This document shows, one piece after another, positions 10,700 through 22,006 of a stretch of DNA of 64,000 nt; position 1 is the stretch's first letter, and the number at the start of each line of letters is the position of its first letter. The stretch lies in contig CM063108.1 in the NCBI GenBank assembly GCA_031841125.1, positions 67,056,344-67,120,343 on the forward strand, given 5' to 3'. The notes under the pieces were generated by a model. The model searched no databases. It was not told the DNA's origin and saw nothing but the letters and a program-made list of their open reading frames with translations. This DNA comes from Acanthococcus lagerstroemiae (lineage: Eukaryota > Arthropoda > Insecta > Hemiptera > Eriococcidae). Position numbers and translations under genes: made by a program.

Positions 10700-10800
10700 T
10701 AATGAAGCCTGAAAAAGTCTTGAACAAATTCGGAAGATCCTTGAAGACTCAGAGAAGTCTGAAAGAGTCCTAAAAGTTCTACATAAGTTAGAGGAGGAGG
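10700..10800. repeat. Degenerate GACTC/AGTC-rich array
   Basis: Short words related to agtc/gactc recur every ten bases or so: aaaagtcttga, gaagatccttgaagactcag, agaagtctgaaagagtcc. The same pattern recurs in larger blocks at 25050-25340, 26540-26930 and 56090-56640. Confidence 0.4.
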
Positions 10801-10999
10801 TCGTGATGGGTCAAAAGAGTCTTATTGTCATATCCAAGAAATCTCTCGGATGGTGCATGTTTGCACAAGAGCCCAGGAAGGAGAATGTCTCAAGCGGCTC
10901 ACTATAAGAAAGGCGCTTCAAAAATAAGGTAAAAAGAGGAACGAAGGAAGAAAGAAAAATGAAGGCGGGCCCATATTTTGCTTCAGTTTTATTATTATT

Positions 11000-11160
11000 A
11001 ATTTTTTTTTTTCAATTAAGAAATATTTTGATTGAAAAATCGGCAAATTTTCAAATTTTTAAAATGTTTTGTCGGCGAATTTTTAGTTTTCAAAAAATAT
11101 TTTTGTCGGCAAATTTTCCTTCTCCGTCCCCCCAAACTGAAATTCAAGTTTCGGCTCTGC
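11000..11160. repeat. Member of the 'cggcaaatttt' AT-rich repeat family
   Basis: The words ttttcaattaagaaatatttt, gatYgaaaaatcggcaaat, gtcggcaaattttc and ccccccaaactgaa are shared with 43515-43720 and, inverted, with 18770-18960 and 19670-19925. Each copy ends in a C- or G-run. No coding potential is visible. Confidence 0.6.
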
Positions 11161-11329
11161 CCGTCTTTGGTACCCTCTGGTCTTTCAGTTTTATATACGT
11201 GAATCAGTGTGCCTTTGGTACACCCACGGTCCATCAATTTTGCAATATTTGAGAAACGGTGTGACTGCAGTACACACCCAGACCAGTCAGTTTTATAATA
11301 TACTTGAATCGGTGTGCATGAAAGTGGGG

Positions 11330-11520
11330 GATACCCCCAAAAAAGGAAAATCTGTGGAGAAGGGGGAAATCTGCGGGAAATTTTCGCGCGCTACTCGCTC
11401 TTTTCCTTCTGCCATTTCCCTTCCCAAAATGGTCGTCTGGATCCACGCCTGGTAGGACTCGAACCCGAGATGCAAGGATTGCGATGCGGGCACGTTAATC
11501 ACTCAACCTTAGAGCGATGT
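11330..11520 (-). repeat. tRNA-headed SINE-like repeat
   Basis: On the minus strand, 11520-11445 resembles a tRNA. It has an A-box-like segment (aaggttgagtgattaacg) and a perfect B-box core (ggttcgagtcc, complement of 11455-11465) followed by tacca. A non-tRNA body follows down to about 11330. The acceptor stem does not pair well, so I read this as a tRNA-derived SINE head rather than a working tRNA gene. I found no second copy in the window. Confidence 0.5.
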
Positions 11521-11539
11521 GAAGCCTTCAGTTACTGAA

Positions 11540-12950
11540 TTTTAAAAAAAGTTCGAAACCTTATGTAGCGACTGTGTTCCAAGAGGGTCAGAAAGGGGTA
11601 GATGATCGGAGCACTGGGCTGGCAGAGGGCACCCGGAATTACCAGATAACATAATAAACGAAGGATCAAACGGGACATAGGAAGAAAGGGAGGAAGCAGA
11701 AGTTCCCTTCAACGGGTGCTCCACTGACTTGCTCCAAGGCATTGTGGTGTTGAATTCGGGACCGTCTTCTCTCCCGGGTAAAATTCTCAAATTCCAGCCT
11801 TGCTACGCAAGAATTCGCGAACTGTACAGTTACGTTCATTCAAGTTGCACAAAATTTCACATTACGAAACTACGCAAAACGATATTCCATTTGCGAGTCG
11901 ACGCAAGCTTCATTGTGGTCCTAATGATCGCGGAAATGCTGTACAGGCAAAAAGAAAGCGCCAGATTGTTCGCTGATAAATTATACTTGTCCAAAAAATA
12001 ACGCGTCCATTAGGTAATAATTTTTCGTATATCTTTCTCACGCGGGCAGCGAAATAACGAAATTTTAAAAAAGAAAACCAGTTTCTGGACGATTTGACTC
12101 TCGCACAAACGACCACGTAGGCTCATTTAGACCTCTGATACGCGCGCACTCGGCCGACGCAAAATGAGCAGAAAATGCAGCGAATTCGAGTCGTGCGCTG
12201 TCGCACTGGAGAAACGAAATCGAAAATTATAGGTCGACACAGAGTATACGAAGGTATTAGGTAGGCATCTTTTGATTCTTCGCAGGCAGAGTAGTTTATA
12301 TATATGATTGTTCTATAGCAGATATTCTAACAATTTTTTCCGTCAATATACCTTCGCCTCATTATTTTATTCGTCCGGTTTGTGTGAACAGTGTGACCTT
12401 TTATTTTGCTTGTCACCGACACACTATGCAGGCGGCGGCGGTCGTGACGATGGCGACGACCACGGTTCGATTACATTCGTAAAACGACGCCGTCGTAATC
12501 TATAAAATAATTTTATCTGATAATTGCTGACAGTCGGATGTCGGATCTCATAAATTTTTCCAGCTGGATTGATACGCGAAGTGGAACATAAATATACAGC
12601 CGGGAAGTTCAGTTAGCGCCGCGATTTCTTTTTTTCTATACGCGAATAGCCTTTCGCAAAAGGGAAGCTAGAGCCGTGCCAACCTTGGCTAACCTTTTGC
12701 CAACGCATTGTAGAATAGACTATGGATGTCAGGCTTGCAATGTTGTAAACGTAGAGAACCATGAACGTTCGACAAACATTCGAAAGATTTGATGGATAAG
12801 TCAAATTTGGTAACAAATTTACAGAAAATGAGAAATCTGAAAAAAGTTTAGATTTACTTGAGGCGATTTGATAAAATTTCAGAAATTTAGGAGATATCTG
12901 GGAGATTTTCCACGTTGTTATATTCCTTAGTCTCCCGACTAGTAGGTTGC
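11540..12950. other. Gene-free stretch, unique sequence
   Basis: No element or gene was recognised. 12420-12500 is GC-rich with a CGG/GACGA pattern. Open frames here are below 95 codons and show no familiar motif. Confidence 0.5.
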
Positions 12951-13060
12951 GTCTTCCGCTGGATCAAGGGCTGATCTGTGCCGGATGAGAAGTCAGGGAG
13001 TGACCAAGTGACCACAGGTGTATCACCTTCAAGCTGGATCGAGGAACCGAGGTGGTCACT

Positions 13061-14600
13061 GCTCCAAAGAAGCTGAGAAGATGGGCAATCAGTAAGCTCA
13101 ATGCGGATCGACTGGAGGCGAGCTTCCTGGCTCTCACCTGGGAGCGGAGGCCGCGGCCGCGAACGCCATCCGACAGTGGCTGCGGCCTGCGATAGCGCAA
13201 TGCCCCGAGTCGGTCCACCGCGCTAGAGACAGCCCGTCTATTGGTGGACCGAGGACATTGCCGAGCTGCGGAAGGAGTGTAACCGACTTCGCCGTCGGTA
13301 TCAACGCACGAGAAGAGACGACGAAGTGGCGGCAGCAGTGTCACAGCAGTACCAGCAGGCTCGTCCTACTCTCAAGCTCGCCATCCGGAGAAGCAAGAGA
13401 ACAGCCTGGGAGGAGTAATGTAAGAAGCGGACGACGAACCCTTCGGAAAGCCATACAAGGTGGTTATGCGCAAAGCCGAAGGGCCGTCGGTGACGAGCCG
13501 AATGGAGCCGGAAGTGCTGCAACAGGTAATTCAAGAACTGTTCCCCCAGCGCCCTCCGCTAACGGCGGCATCCGTCGAGGTGCGAGAGGATTTCCCTCTG
13601 CTTGGTGTTGCAGAAGTAGACAGCGCGATCGGCCGCATTAGGACGAAGAAGAGGAAAGCGTCTGGTCCGGACATGATTACCAACGTCTTTTGGGAAGTAG
13701 TCCACCAAGCAGACCCGTTCGTCCTGACCAACGTATTCAATCGCGCGTTGGAGGAGCGGACATTTCCGAACAGGTGGAAAACGGCGCGGCTGGCACTGAT
13801 CAAGAAGCTAGGAAAGCCAGACAGCCAACCATCCTCGTACCGGCCTATTTGCCTGCTCGACACCGTCGGCAAAATGTTTGAGCGAACCATCGTGGATAGG
13901 CTCGGGAGAATTTTCGGAAGTGGACAACGATTTTGAGCAGTCAGGCCGCTCGACTGCGGAAGCCGCGTTGAAGTTGAAGAATCTGGCGCAGAAGTCGATC
14001 CGCGAGCGGCAATTCTGCGAGGCGGTCAGCCTCGACATCAAGAACGCGTTCAACTCGTTTCCGTATACGCGTATCATGGAGGCGTTGGAGTTGGCGCAAC
14101 GGAATGCTGAGGCTGGCACTACCACCAGGCGTCAAGCTGATGTGTTACGCCGATGACACGCTGGTGGTGTGCCAAACCGAGTCGACAGCAGAGGTCACGG
14201 GACGAGTTAACAGAGATTCTGACCCACTGGATCGAGTCGGCAGAGCTGTGCTTAGCGGTACAGAATATGGAAGCGGTGTTGTTCACGACGCGACGCAAGT
14301 ACGGCCCAGCCACCTCTTTCCTAAAACGTGTGGAGATTGGGCTCTGTACAGCTCTAAAGTACCTGGGACTGTGGTTCGACGGGAAGTTGCAGTTCCGAGA
14401 GCACTTCCGACGGGCAGCTGAGAAGGCGGATCGAGTAGCTGGACAGCTGTACGGTTTGATGTGGAACCTACGGGGACCGACGGAGAAGCGGAGGAAGATG
14501 TACATCAACGTCATCATGTCGCTTCTCCTATACGGAGCGCCAGTATTTGCCGACGCCATAAAGATTCCCTACAGAACAGCGGAGATGGAGAAGATTTACT
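13061..14600 (+). pseudogene. R1-clade LINE ORF2 (endonuclease end and RT), degraded
   Basis: Domains in order: a post-endonuclease linker (APKKLRRWAISKLNADRLEA near 13061; YWWTEDIAELRKECNRLRRR from 13239); an RT N-terminus with RTKKRKASGPDMI and NRALEERTFPNRWKTARLAL; the motif SSYRPICLLDTVGKMFER; then, in another frame, a RSTAEAALKLKNLAQKS segment and AVSLDIKNAFNS; then YADDTLVV near 14147; then GLWFDGKLQFREHFRRAAEK and RRKMYINVIMSLLLYGAP. At least four frameshifts, a TAA near 13416 and a deletion before YADD make it non-functional. The sequence around 14210-14400 is close to 33117-33300, so both copies belong to one family. The 3' part is replaced by a SINE at 14601. Confidence 0.9.
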
Positions 14601-14745
14601 TAGGGCTGTCTCAGCCCTCTTATCATTTAGCCGAAAAACCGGCCTGGGTCGACGAAATGTGACGAGTTGCTACGTGGGCTAGAACCCGGGACCTCCGGAT
14701 TCCAAGACCAACGCGCTATCCACGGCCAACCAGACCCCCCCCCCC
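14601..14745 (-). mobile_element. tRNA-derived SINE, truncated copy inside the R1 LINE
   Basis: In reverse orientation this matches the SINE at 15801-16013. It shares tagggctgtctYagcc, gtYgacgaaatgtgRcgag, ttgctacRtgggct, gaacccgggacctccg and the B-box complement. At its tRNA-head end it abuts a run of 11 C (14735-14745), which would be poly-G 5' of the head on the minus strand. The tail half seen in other copies is missing. Confidence 0.8.
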
Positions 14746-14840
14746 GGACATCCTGGTTCCGAGTCGAAGCAGTTAGAACCGGGTGTCGGCCTTTGTCTCG
14801 AACATCGTGAAGAGGTAGATGCAGATGGAGTGGTCAAGGC
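14746..14840 (+). pseudogene. R1-clade LINE, small downstream remnant
   Basis: Beyond the SINE, ggcctttgtctcgaacatcgtgaa followed by tggagtgg..caaggca is similar to 33995-34045 of the other R1 copy, which encodes LVSTMLKSRTGWDQATAF. I read it as the end of the same ORF2. If so, the region between 14600 and here was deleted or replaced when the SINE arrived. Confidence 0.45.
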
Positions 14841-15800
14841 AGAGGGCCCGCGATGAACCAAGCTCGGCCCACATCATCGAACAGGACAACTCTGTACCAT
14901 CCTAGGAGAGCTGCTGCGGCTGTTCTATCGTTATCGAGAATCCGACTCTGAATCCCGCCAACTAGCCAATACACATACAACGCTGTATTTGGTCAACAGC
15001 CGAGTGCAGCTAATCAATTATATAGCGAGAACCAAATGCCCACGCGCCCATAAAGAATATTATCTCGGAAAAAATAAAAAAAGTTTCTGGTCCGTAATTT
15101 GTCGCCTCAACTAGGGCGCTGGCTCGTTTGTTGACAACGATTTAGGACGATAATCGCGGGAAAATAAAACGACAGCTGTTGAATGAAGTGCAACATATTT
15201 CGAATGGATTGGCTGGTTGGCGTAGATTTTACCTCTACCCGGCTATTTCGAACTAATCACAGGCGAACGAGGGTTTCATCCAGGATTTTACTGTATTTAT
15301 ATCCGCAGAAGGGAAAAACTTTAAAAAAATAATAATAATAAAAACGATAGTTGGCTCGCCTCTTTTGCGGTTTGCGTCTGCGGTCGGAGTTAGGTTAAGG
15401 CGACGAGAGATTTTTTAAAACGTTGTCAAATGAAAAAAAAATTGATTGCGCACGATTCAGAGCGGTTCCATTTACAGCTAATTACAATCAACCAAACTTG
15501 CGTTACACAAACACGCGATTGAATCGAGTTTATTGCGCCCAGAAATAGGGAGGGAAAAAAAAGTAGAAGGTTGCGGCGATTTCATTAGCCTTTTTCTTAT
15601 TACAAACGAACTTGGCTAAAAAATAAAAACCGCAGTCTCGAATCGTAAAACTGAAGCCAACGACGTTCCGATATATCAAAGACAAAAAAATAATAAATTG
15701 AGTATAAAACAGATTGACTAACTGACTACATCCAATGTGTAGGTAACGTGTGTGTTGAAAAAAATTGAATTTTATCGCCGGCTGTATTATAATTGCGATA
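14841..15800. other. Gene-free stretch
   Basis: AT-rich non-coding sequence with short A-runs (for example 15065-15080 and 15430). No element or gene was recognised. Confidence 0.5.
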
Positions 15801-16013
15801 GTCTGGTTGGCCGAGTGGATAGCGTGCTGGTCTCGAAATCTAGAGGTCCCGGGTTCGAGCTCATGTAGCAACTCGGTACATTTCGACCTAGGCCGATTTT
15901 TCGGCAGGACGAGAAGAGGGCTAAGGCAGCCCTAACAGCCTCCCCGACGTCTCTGAAGTAATGCTCGAAAGGGCGGATTCCAGGGCTCGGGTTGAGAATA
16001 AAATTAGAAAAGA
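15801..16013 (+). mobile_element. tRNA-derived SINE, most complete copy
   Basis: This opens with a tRNA-like head, gtctggttggccgagtggat, with an A-box (tggccgagtgg). A B-box (gggttcgagctc) follows about 50 bases later. The body contains gtagcaactcggtacatttcg, a ctaaggcagccctaacagcc segment and aatgctcgaaagggcggatt, and it ends ggttgagaataaaattagaaaagag. Three other copies lie on the minus strand (14601-14745, 32361-32577, 58922-59145). Pol III-type boxes and the same start and end in independent insertions define a SINE. A target duplication is not obvious for this copy. Confidence 0.85.
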
Positions 16014-16570
16014 GAGTAATAAAACACAACTATACCGAAAGTAACATGTAGGTGTCGCGCGTCTTTTAAACGAATCACATAATCGGCAGTGATGAATAAA
16101 TTGCATGTATAAGCTGACTGTATGTGCCCTTTGACTGAGTCCCGGTAGACAGACTTCAACGGACTTCCGAGTGAGTTAGAAAAACCTGCGTCGTTAGAAT
16201 CGCTTTATCGTCTCACCGATGCATTCGTGCGACTAAGTTCAAAGGTACGGAGGGTTTAGTCCGACCATAAAGTGCCGGTTTTCACGATTGAAGAAAATTG
16301 GCAAGACTGAAAAAATTGCGGGGACCCTCTCCTCTCCAACGTACGTTTTCGTATAAACTGTCTTGCTAGCAACATTCTGCGTAGCAGGATGCGAGCGTTT
16401 CAGAAACGTCTTTTGTCGCCTGCATACCTGTACTGTACGTGATCTTTGCAATACCACGTTCTTCTTCTTATTCTCATGAATCTCCGTTTTCCCCCGATCG
16501 ACTAGGCAAGACATCCATTTAGTTCAGTTCCTTATCTAAGTTTACTTGTTCAAGCTTTTTTCACGCTTTC

Positions 16571-17070
16571 TCATGGAAATATACAGATGTTGAGAAAGAT
16601 TTCTGCATCAGTAATAACATTTTAAATGAAGGAAACACTTCGACAAGCATCGAATTATTAAATGGAGTTCCTTATACTCGAAGTGGTCTGAAAGCTTATG
16701 ATAATAAACCTTATTTGGTTGTTGATAATTTATAAAGCTCGCACGTCAAGCTAAGTCTTCATATGTAGCTGCATACGAGGAAAAACGTAAAAAATGTGAG
16801 AAAACAATTCAAGCGGAAAAGCAACAGCGAGAGAAACAAGCGTTGGAAAAAGCAAAAAAAGAGGAAATGTTGAAGATGAAAAGGAAATTGAATGATTATG
16901 GAAAGAACTTGAAACCTCACACAGATAAACCATCAGGCAACAAGTGTTTAATGGAAGAGCTAGAAGTAAAAAATATGACTGATGCGTTTACTGCACAACA
17001 GATTTTAGCAGGAATAGATGATATAAAACTAAAAGAGGCAGAATTAGTCAAAAAAGTTGACGAAGCATAA
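16571..17070 (+). pseudogene. Degraded coiled-coil protein gene of unknown family
   Basis: From 16586 the frame reads DVEKDFCISNNILNEGNTST and continues through SIELLNGVPYTRSGLKAYDN to a TAA near 16734. After a frameshift it resumes with ARQAKSSYVAAYEEKRKKCE (16741) and a long charged coiled-coil segment rich in K and E (EKQQREKQALEKAKKEEM). It ends NMTDAFTAQQILAGIDD...KVDEA at a TAA (17068-17070). Together about 160 codons read coherently, so this is a real former coding region. No promoter or introns are evident. It may be a processed copy or a TE-borne gene; I do not recognise the protein. Confidence 0.55.
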
Positions 17071-17426
17071 AAAGAAAAGTGAACAAAATTAAACTCCTTA
17101 ATTTATAAGTTGGTTTCTTCTGACTTTCTCCATTTATTATCTCAGTCTTGTTATTTAGGTACTAAATATTTTTAGTCAATTTTTATCTTTATTACTGTCT
17201 TTACTTTCGAGAAGGAACTATGCCAAATTATGACTGGTGTTTTCAAGTGTTTCATTTTGATGTGATTCAAGTTTTCTGTTCATCGGTTTATTTTTAAGCA
17301 TTTTGTCTTGTTTTTGATTCAAGTTTTCTCCATGTTTTTAAGGTTTTGTATTAAGCGATTAAAAAATTGGTGCTATGAAAATATTGTTCAGTTCAATCAA
17401 TTGTACATTATTTTTAAATTTGTCTA

Positions 17427-18299
17427 CCAGTGACCGGCTCGGAAGAAAGGAGGCTTACGTCTAAAATCAAGTTTTTGAGAAAAACGCGTTTTAAGTTTGG
17501 TAACACTGTATCGTTAAGCATGTGGTTTGTACTGTAGGTTATGCCTTCGGAATCGTGTTGTACGACATCTGTGAGCGTGTGGAACATGTTGGAGTGGTCA
17601 GCCAGGTGCATGTTCAGCGGCGGGGAGTGGGAGGAAGCGGAGAGAAAGTGATAGTCAATTATAGTTTCTTATTTAAAACTTCTGTAATATTTCTAAATGG
17701 GGAAACTCACCTTAGTATGTTTCTTCATTTACAGAAATACAAAAATTCTTCTTAAAAAGAATAGCCTATTCTCAAAATTGAAGGGCCCATGTATTAATTA
17801 AAAAATTGATATTTTGGTGAATTTTTTGCGCCTTCAATATTGAAGATAAACAGTTATGTCTACAAAGTATTTTGTTACAAATAGTATGATCAATGAAATA
17901 CCATGTTTAAAGTTTGTATTAAAGAATTTTTGACATTATTATCAGCATTTTCAAAAAAATTATAATATTGAATTGCCCCTTCAAAATAGAACGTATGCAA
18001 TCAATTCTGTAGCGGAGATCGAAGATTATCTTTTTTCAGAACCACTCATTTTGTGAGAAAAATCACGCATACATAGTCGTTAACCTTCTTTCTTATAAAT
18101 TACTTGTTTTTTTTTGTTTTTTTTTTTGTTGTTTTTTTTACAACTATCAATTTTCAAACGCTTGTACAGCCGTGAAAAATAGGTTTTTGAGTTTGGGCAA
18201 ACGGGAGTGGATGCTCCTTAGGATCGAGAATATAAATCAGCAAAAACCCCTAAATCAATTTTTTAGACGTAAGCCCCCTTTCTTCCGAGCCGGTCACGG
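17427..18299. mobile_element. TIR element flanked by TA, about 870 bp
   Basis: The 40-base left end (17427-17466, starting ccagtgaccggctcggaaga) is nearly an exact inverted copy of the right end (18261-18299). TA dinucleotides flank both sides (17425-17426 and 18300-18301), as for Tc1/mariner-type insertions. The interior contains an 88-bp block (17651-17738) that recurs at 40738-40825, and is AT-rich without a transposase frame. It is a non-autonomous element by this reading. Confidence 0.75.
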
Positions 18300-18769
18300 T
18301 ATAATGTTGTTGTTTTTTCCTACTTTAAATATTTGAATTTTGAGTTGAACATGTTTTATAGAAAAGAATAATAACTAGAATTTAGTTCCGACAGTATACG
18401 CAGCCCCACAAAAATTGGTACATAAAAGGCTAAAACTCTTGAACTTTGGTCATTTTTAGGTCACTTTTTGTAAATTTTGGTCATTTTTTTCAATTTTATT
18501 GAGAAAAAGTTTGAATGGCAACCCTGAAAAAATAATCAGAACTGTTTTGATTCTTGATTTCTGAAAACAAAGTTTCTTCTACGGACTCTCTACCACTTTC
18601 AACCCCCACTTCTACCATTCAAAAACATCAGCGGTCTTACCGACAGTAGTGTCACTAAAACCACGTTTCAAATTTTCGTGTGTCTGTGTAGCGATATAAT
18701 CACTTTTAATTAAAAAATTCATCGAAATTGTAACGAGTATCACGTAAACAGAGGCGAAACTTGATTTTT

Positions 18770-19372
18770 AGGAAAATTTGACGACACATTTTTTTCAACT
18801 CAAAATTCGTCGACAAAATTTTTTTATACTTGAAAATTTGCCGATTTCTTAATCAAAATATTTTTTCATTTAAAAGAATAAAATAAATAAAACAAACAAA
18901 CAAATGTTCTTAGAAAATGAAAAATTCAAATGAACAGTTTCAAAATTTGTCGACTGCCAAATTATTTGGGGTGTTTATCCCCCCCCCTCATAATTTTGTT
19001 CCTGCAAATGCAGATTGGGGCCTTATCACCCAAGCATTCATATTTGCGCTCTTGAGCATACTCTAGTCTGGGAGGGTAGGCTGGAAGGATGTTAGGAATA
19101 CTTGAGAGGAACATACAACTTCCTCTACACATTAGAGTGGTCGTTATTTACTCTTGGTGGTATTTTTTTCTGAATTTCCTCAGATTCGTCTTCTAAATTG
19201 GTTCCAATAAAATAAAATAAAAAAAACTACAATGTTTCAGGTCGATTAGGATTAGGGGAATCCATGCTACAAGCTTCCTTTCGTTGTTATGAGAAAAACA
19301 TAGATTTTTGACTTTTGTTTCACACTAAATTTCTCCCCTATATTAACCAGGACCAAAATCCGTAAATTAAAA
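18770..19372 (-). repeat. Dispersed AT-rich repeat family, copy 2 plus tail
   Basis: 18905-19372 is the inverted counterpart of 10195-10690. 18770-18960 is a copy of the cggcaaatttt family, with aatttgtcgactgccaaatta, cgaaaattcgtcg-type words and an aaacaaacaaacaaatg stretch. The junction is a C-run at 18979-18987. The two repeat types also abut at 10600-10690, so they probably form one longer element. Confidence 0.65.
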
Positions 19373-19669
19373 ATAGAACACCTGCAAGTCGTTTGCTTTC
19401 AACTTTCAGATTTTAATAAAATGTTCAACCTTCTCAAATTTCAGTCTCTGGGTCAAACAGAAAATCTAGTAAAAACAGAATAGTCACTGAAATTCAAAAT
19501 TCAACGTTTGCTACCGACTTCCTGTCTTCCACATTTCAGCTTTGTTTCAACCTTTCAGATATCGTTCGATACTCAGCTTGAAACCTTCGATTTTTAACTG
19601 AGTAGTCTCTGACAGGAGTCCAGGGTACTCTATTTTCAGAAACGAAATTTGAGTTTCAATTTGGGGAGG

Positions 19670-19925
19670 TGGAGAGGAGAAATTTGCCGACAAATATGTT
19701 TTCAAAACTAAAAATTCGGTGACAAATTTTTATAAATTTTAAAATTTTCCAGTTTTTTTAATCGAAATATTTTTTAATTGAAAAAAAAAAAAATAAACAA
19801 ACAAATATTCATAAGAAATGAAGAATTTAAATGAGCAGTTTCAGGATTTGCCGACTGCTAAATTAATGGGGGTGGGAGGGGAGGGGTTCAACTCCTCCAT
19901 GCCCCCTATAATTTCGTCCTTGCAC
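19670..19925. repeat. Member of the 'cggcaaatttt' AT-rich repeat family
   Basis: This shares gaaatttgccgacaaa, ttttaatcgaaatattttttaattgaaa, aaacaaacaaatattc and gcagtttcaggatttgccgactgc with 18770-18960, in the same orientation 900 bases downstream. It ends in a G-rich patch (19868-19890) and then cccctataatttcgtcctt. Confidence 0.6.
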
Positions 19926-19929
19926 GTAA

Positions 19930-21995
19930 GTCAGTAATACTTCAAAACTATTTGATCGAAACAAATGAATTTTAAAACGCTTATTGCAGACTGTTAGAAG
20001 TATAGCTACATAATCTTTGTGTAAGTGGCGCCACTAGTGTCGATTTGACGTGCCTAATTCGGGAACTTATGGAACATACTGCGTAATTCTGTGAAAAAGT
20101 TTGTGATACGGGGCCATAATCTTTTAGGGAATGTATTCTACGATATCCCATCAACATTACAAGAAATGTCCCGGTTCTCTAACCCAATTTCTGTGATCTG
20201 TAGAGCGGGTCAAACTTAGAATTACAGAAAAAAGTGAGCAACGTCACCTCGTGTTACGGTGGCTAAATTTCATATAGTTTTATGCACCACCGAAATCGCT
20301 GCTGAACATTCTATTATACAAGGTGACAGAGAAAATTTAGGTAATTGAAACATCTGAATTTTTTAAACAAAATTTCATCGGTGGGAGGTAAAGAGCGATT
20401 CTCGTGAAGACTCCCATGTAAGTGTGCCCATGTTTTCAGCGTGCCTCATATAACAGTAGCCCACTTTTGGAAATATCGATATACACATCCGTGATGTGCA
20501 ACCGGAGCTGAGCGCCTCAGCAACCTCGGCGGTCGCCAAATGCATATGAGAGGACATTAATCATGCAAAAAGAGAAGTAATACCCTCGTAAACCGCGTGT
20601 CTACATGATAAGCAAACAATCGCGTATGTAAATTCATTAAAACGGATGACTACGAAATACACAAGCGAATGAATTAAAAATAAAATAGGAGTGTTCCGTA
20701 ATCTGTATCAAGTCGTGAAAGATAATAATTACGCTCGTTTCAAGGTAGAATTATTCCTATGGAGAGAAAAAAAAATATATATATCGACTGCAGGGATACG
20801 AATGCATGAAAGGGCAATGCCTTTAACTCGGTGTCTCTGATGGCCGGTAGTTAGGGCGAGGCTACTGATGCGGCCTTTGGGCTTCTATCGGCTCTCTACC
20901 AAAATGAGCTTGAAAATGAGCGTATTATTTTCGAAAAGGAATATCGTCATCATCGCATCGAACACATTAACAATGCGACCAGCCTAACCCCTACTGATTT
21001 TCGGTACGCCCGCGATGCGGTGATCGATAACACGGGAGACCTATTATTAAGCCGAGTTGCAGTTCTTCAAAAATACCTATACACGATAGATACATATACG
21101 AACAAACAATAAATAAAATATAATTAAAAATCTCGTTTTCAATCTGCTACTCGGCTGGATGCTGTACACAGCGCGGATAAAAACGGTAGATAGGAATATA
21201 ATTAAAAAGCCGTGTGTAAAAATCAAACCGATACAGGTGCCGGATTAGAGTTCAACTAGGTACCCTATATATGCGCACTAAATAACCTGAAAAACGTCTT
21301 AACGCTGATCTGTATTCGGTTGCGTGGATTTTTATTAGATTTTTTGACACTAAAACCGGATCAAGGACCAAATTTTATACCAAGAAAGAAGATCGACTGG
21401 TATACGGCTTATAATGAGAACCGAATCGGGATCTATAGCTGGGCATATACGCCTGGTCGAGAGATCGAATTCGATTTCAACGCATTCTGTCGCCCTGATT
21501 AAGCGAGGCTATCCGCTTTCTGGAATACGTGAGAATTGTAGCGTGATTAATAACTGAGAATTCGGCTGATTAAAATAATTCTGGATGGCCTTACATAGAT
21601 CGATGGTCGGTTAGAGGAATTTAAAACCGTTAAACGGTGTATAAAATGTGTTTCCGTCGTAAAGAAACGTATATGTTCGCGACCTAATCGAAATTCCACC
21701 GCTTTAGCCAAGCCCTGGTCATCGTGTTTGACTCCCTAATTAGTGAGGTTTTTGGGTTGGCGGCACGCAGAAAGACGGCGAACATAAGCTTACCGGTTCT
21801 ACGTCATTGTATGCCACTCTTAGGCCGTGGACTGACTGCACATGTACAGCCTTGTAACGCAAATAACGCAGCTAACAATTTTTGGCAATTCGTATCAGCG
21901 GATCCAGGGAGCCATTCAGAGAAGGTCAATTCAAAACAAGTAAGAATAACACACATTCGGTTCCATGAATTCCAATACATGATTTATAAGGTACT
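19930..21995. other. Gene-free stretch, unique sequence
   Basis: No TE signature or recognisable gene. Composition is more balanced than in the flanking repeats. An AT microsatellite-like word, atatatatat, lies near 20775. Confidence 0.5.
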
Positions 21996-22006
21996 TTCAA
22001 CACACA

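Noticed and set aside
11445..11520. tRNA gene on the minus strand
   Set aside because: The B-box is perfect, but stems do not pair well and a long tail follows; better read as a tRNA-derived repeat.
15801..15860. tRNA gene at the SINE head
   Set aside because: A and B boxes are present, but the same head continues into a non-tRNA body in four copies, and no proper acceptor stem closes.
16239..16514. 91-codon minus-strand frame ending LPIFFNRENRHFMVGLNPPYL
   Set aside because: An acceptor-like word (gcaattttttcag) lies within it, but no frame stays open to the following donor and nothing else supports a gene.
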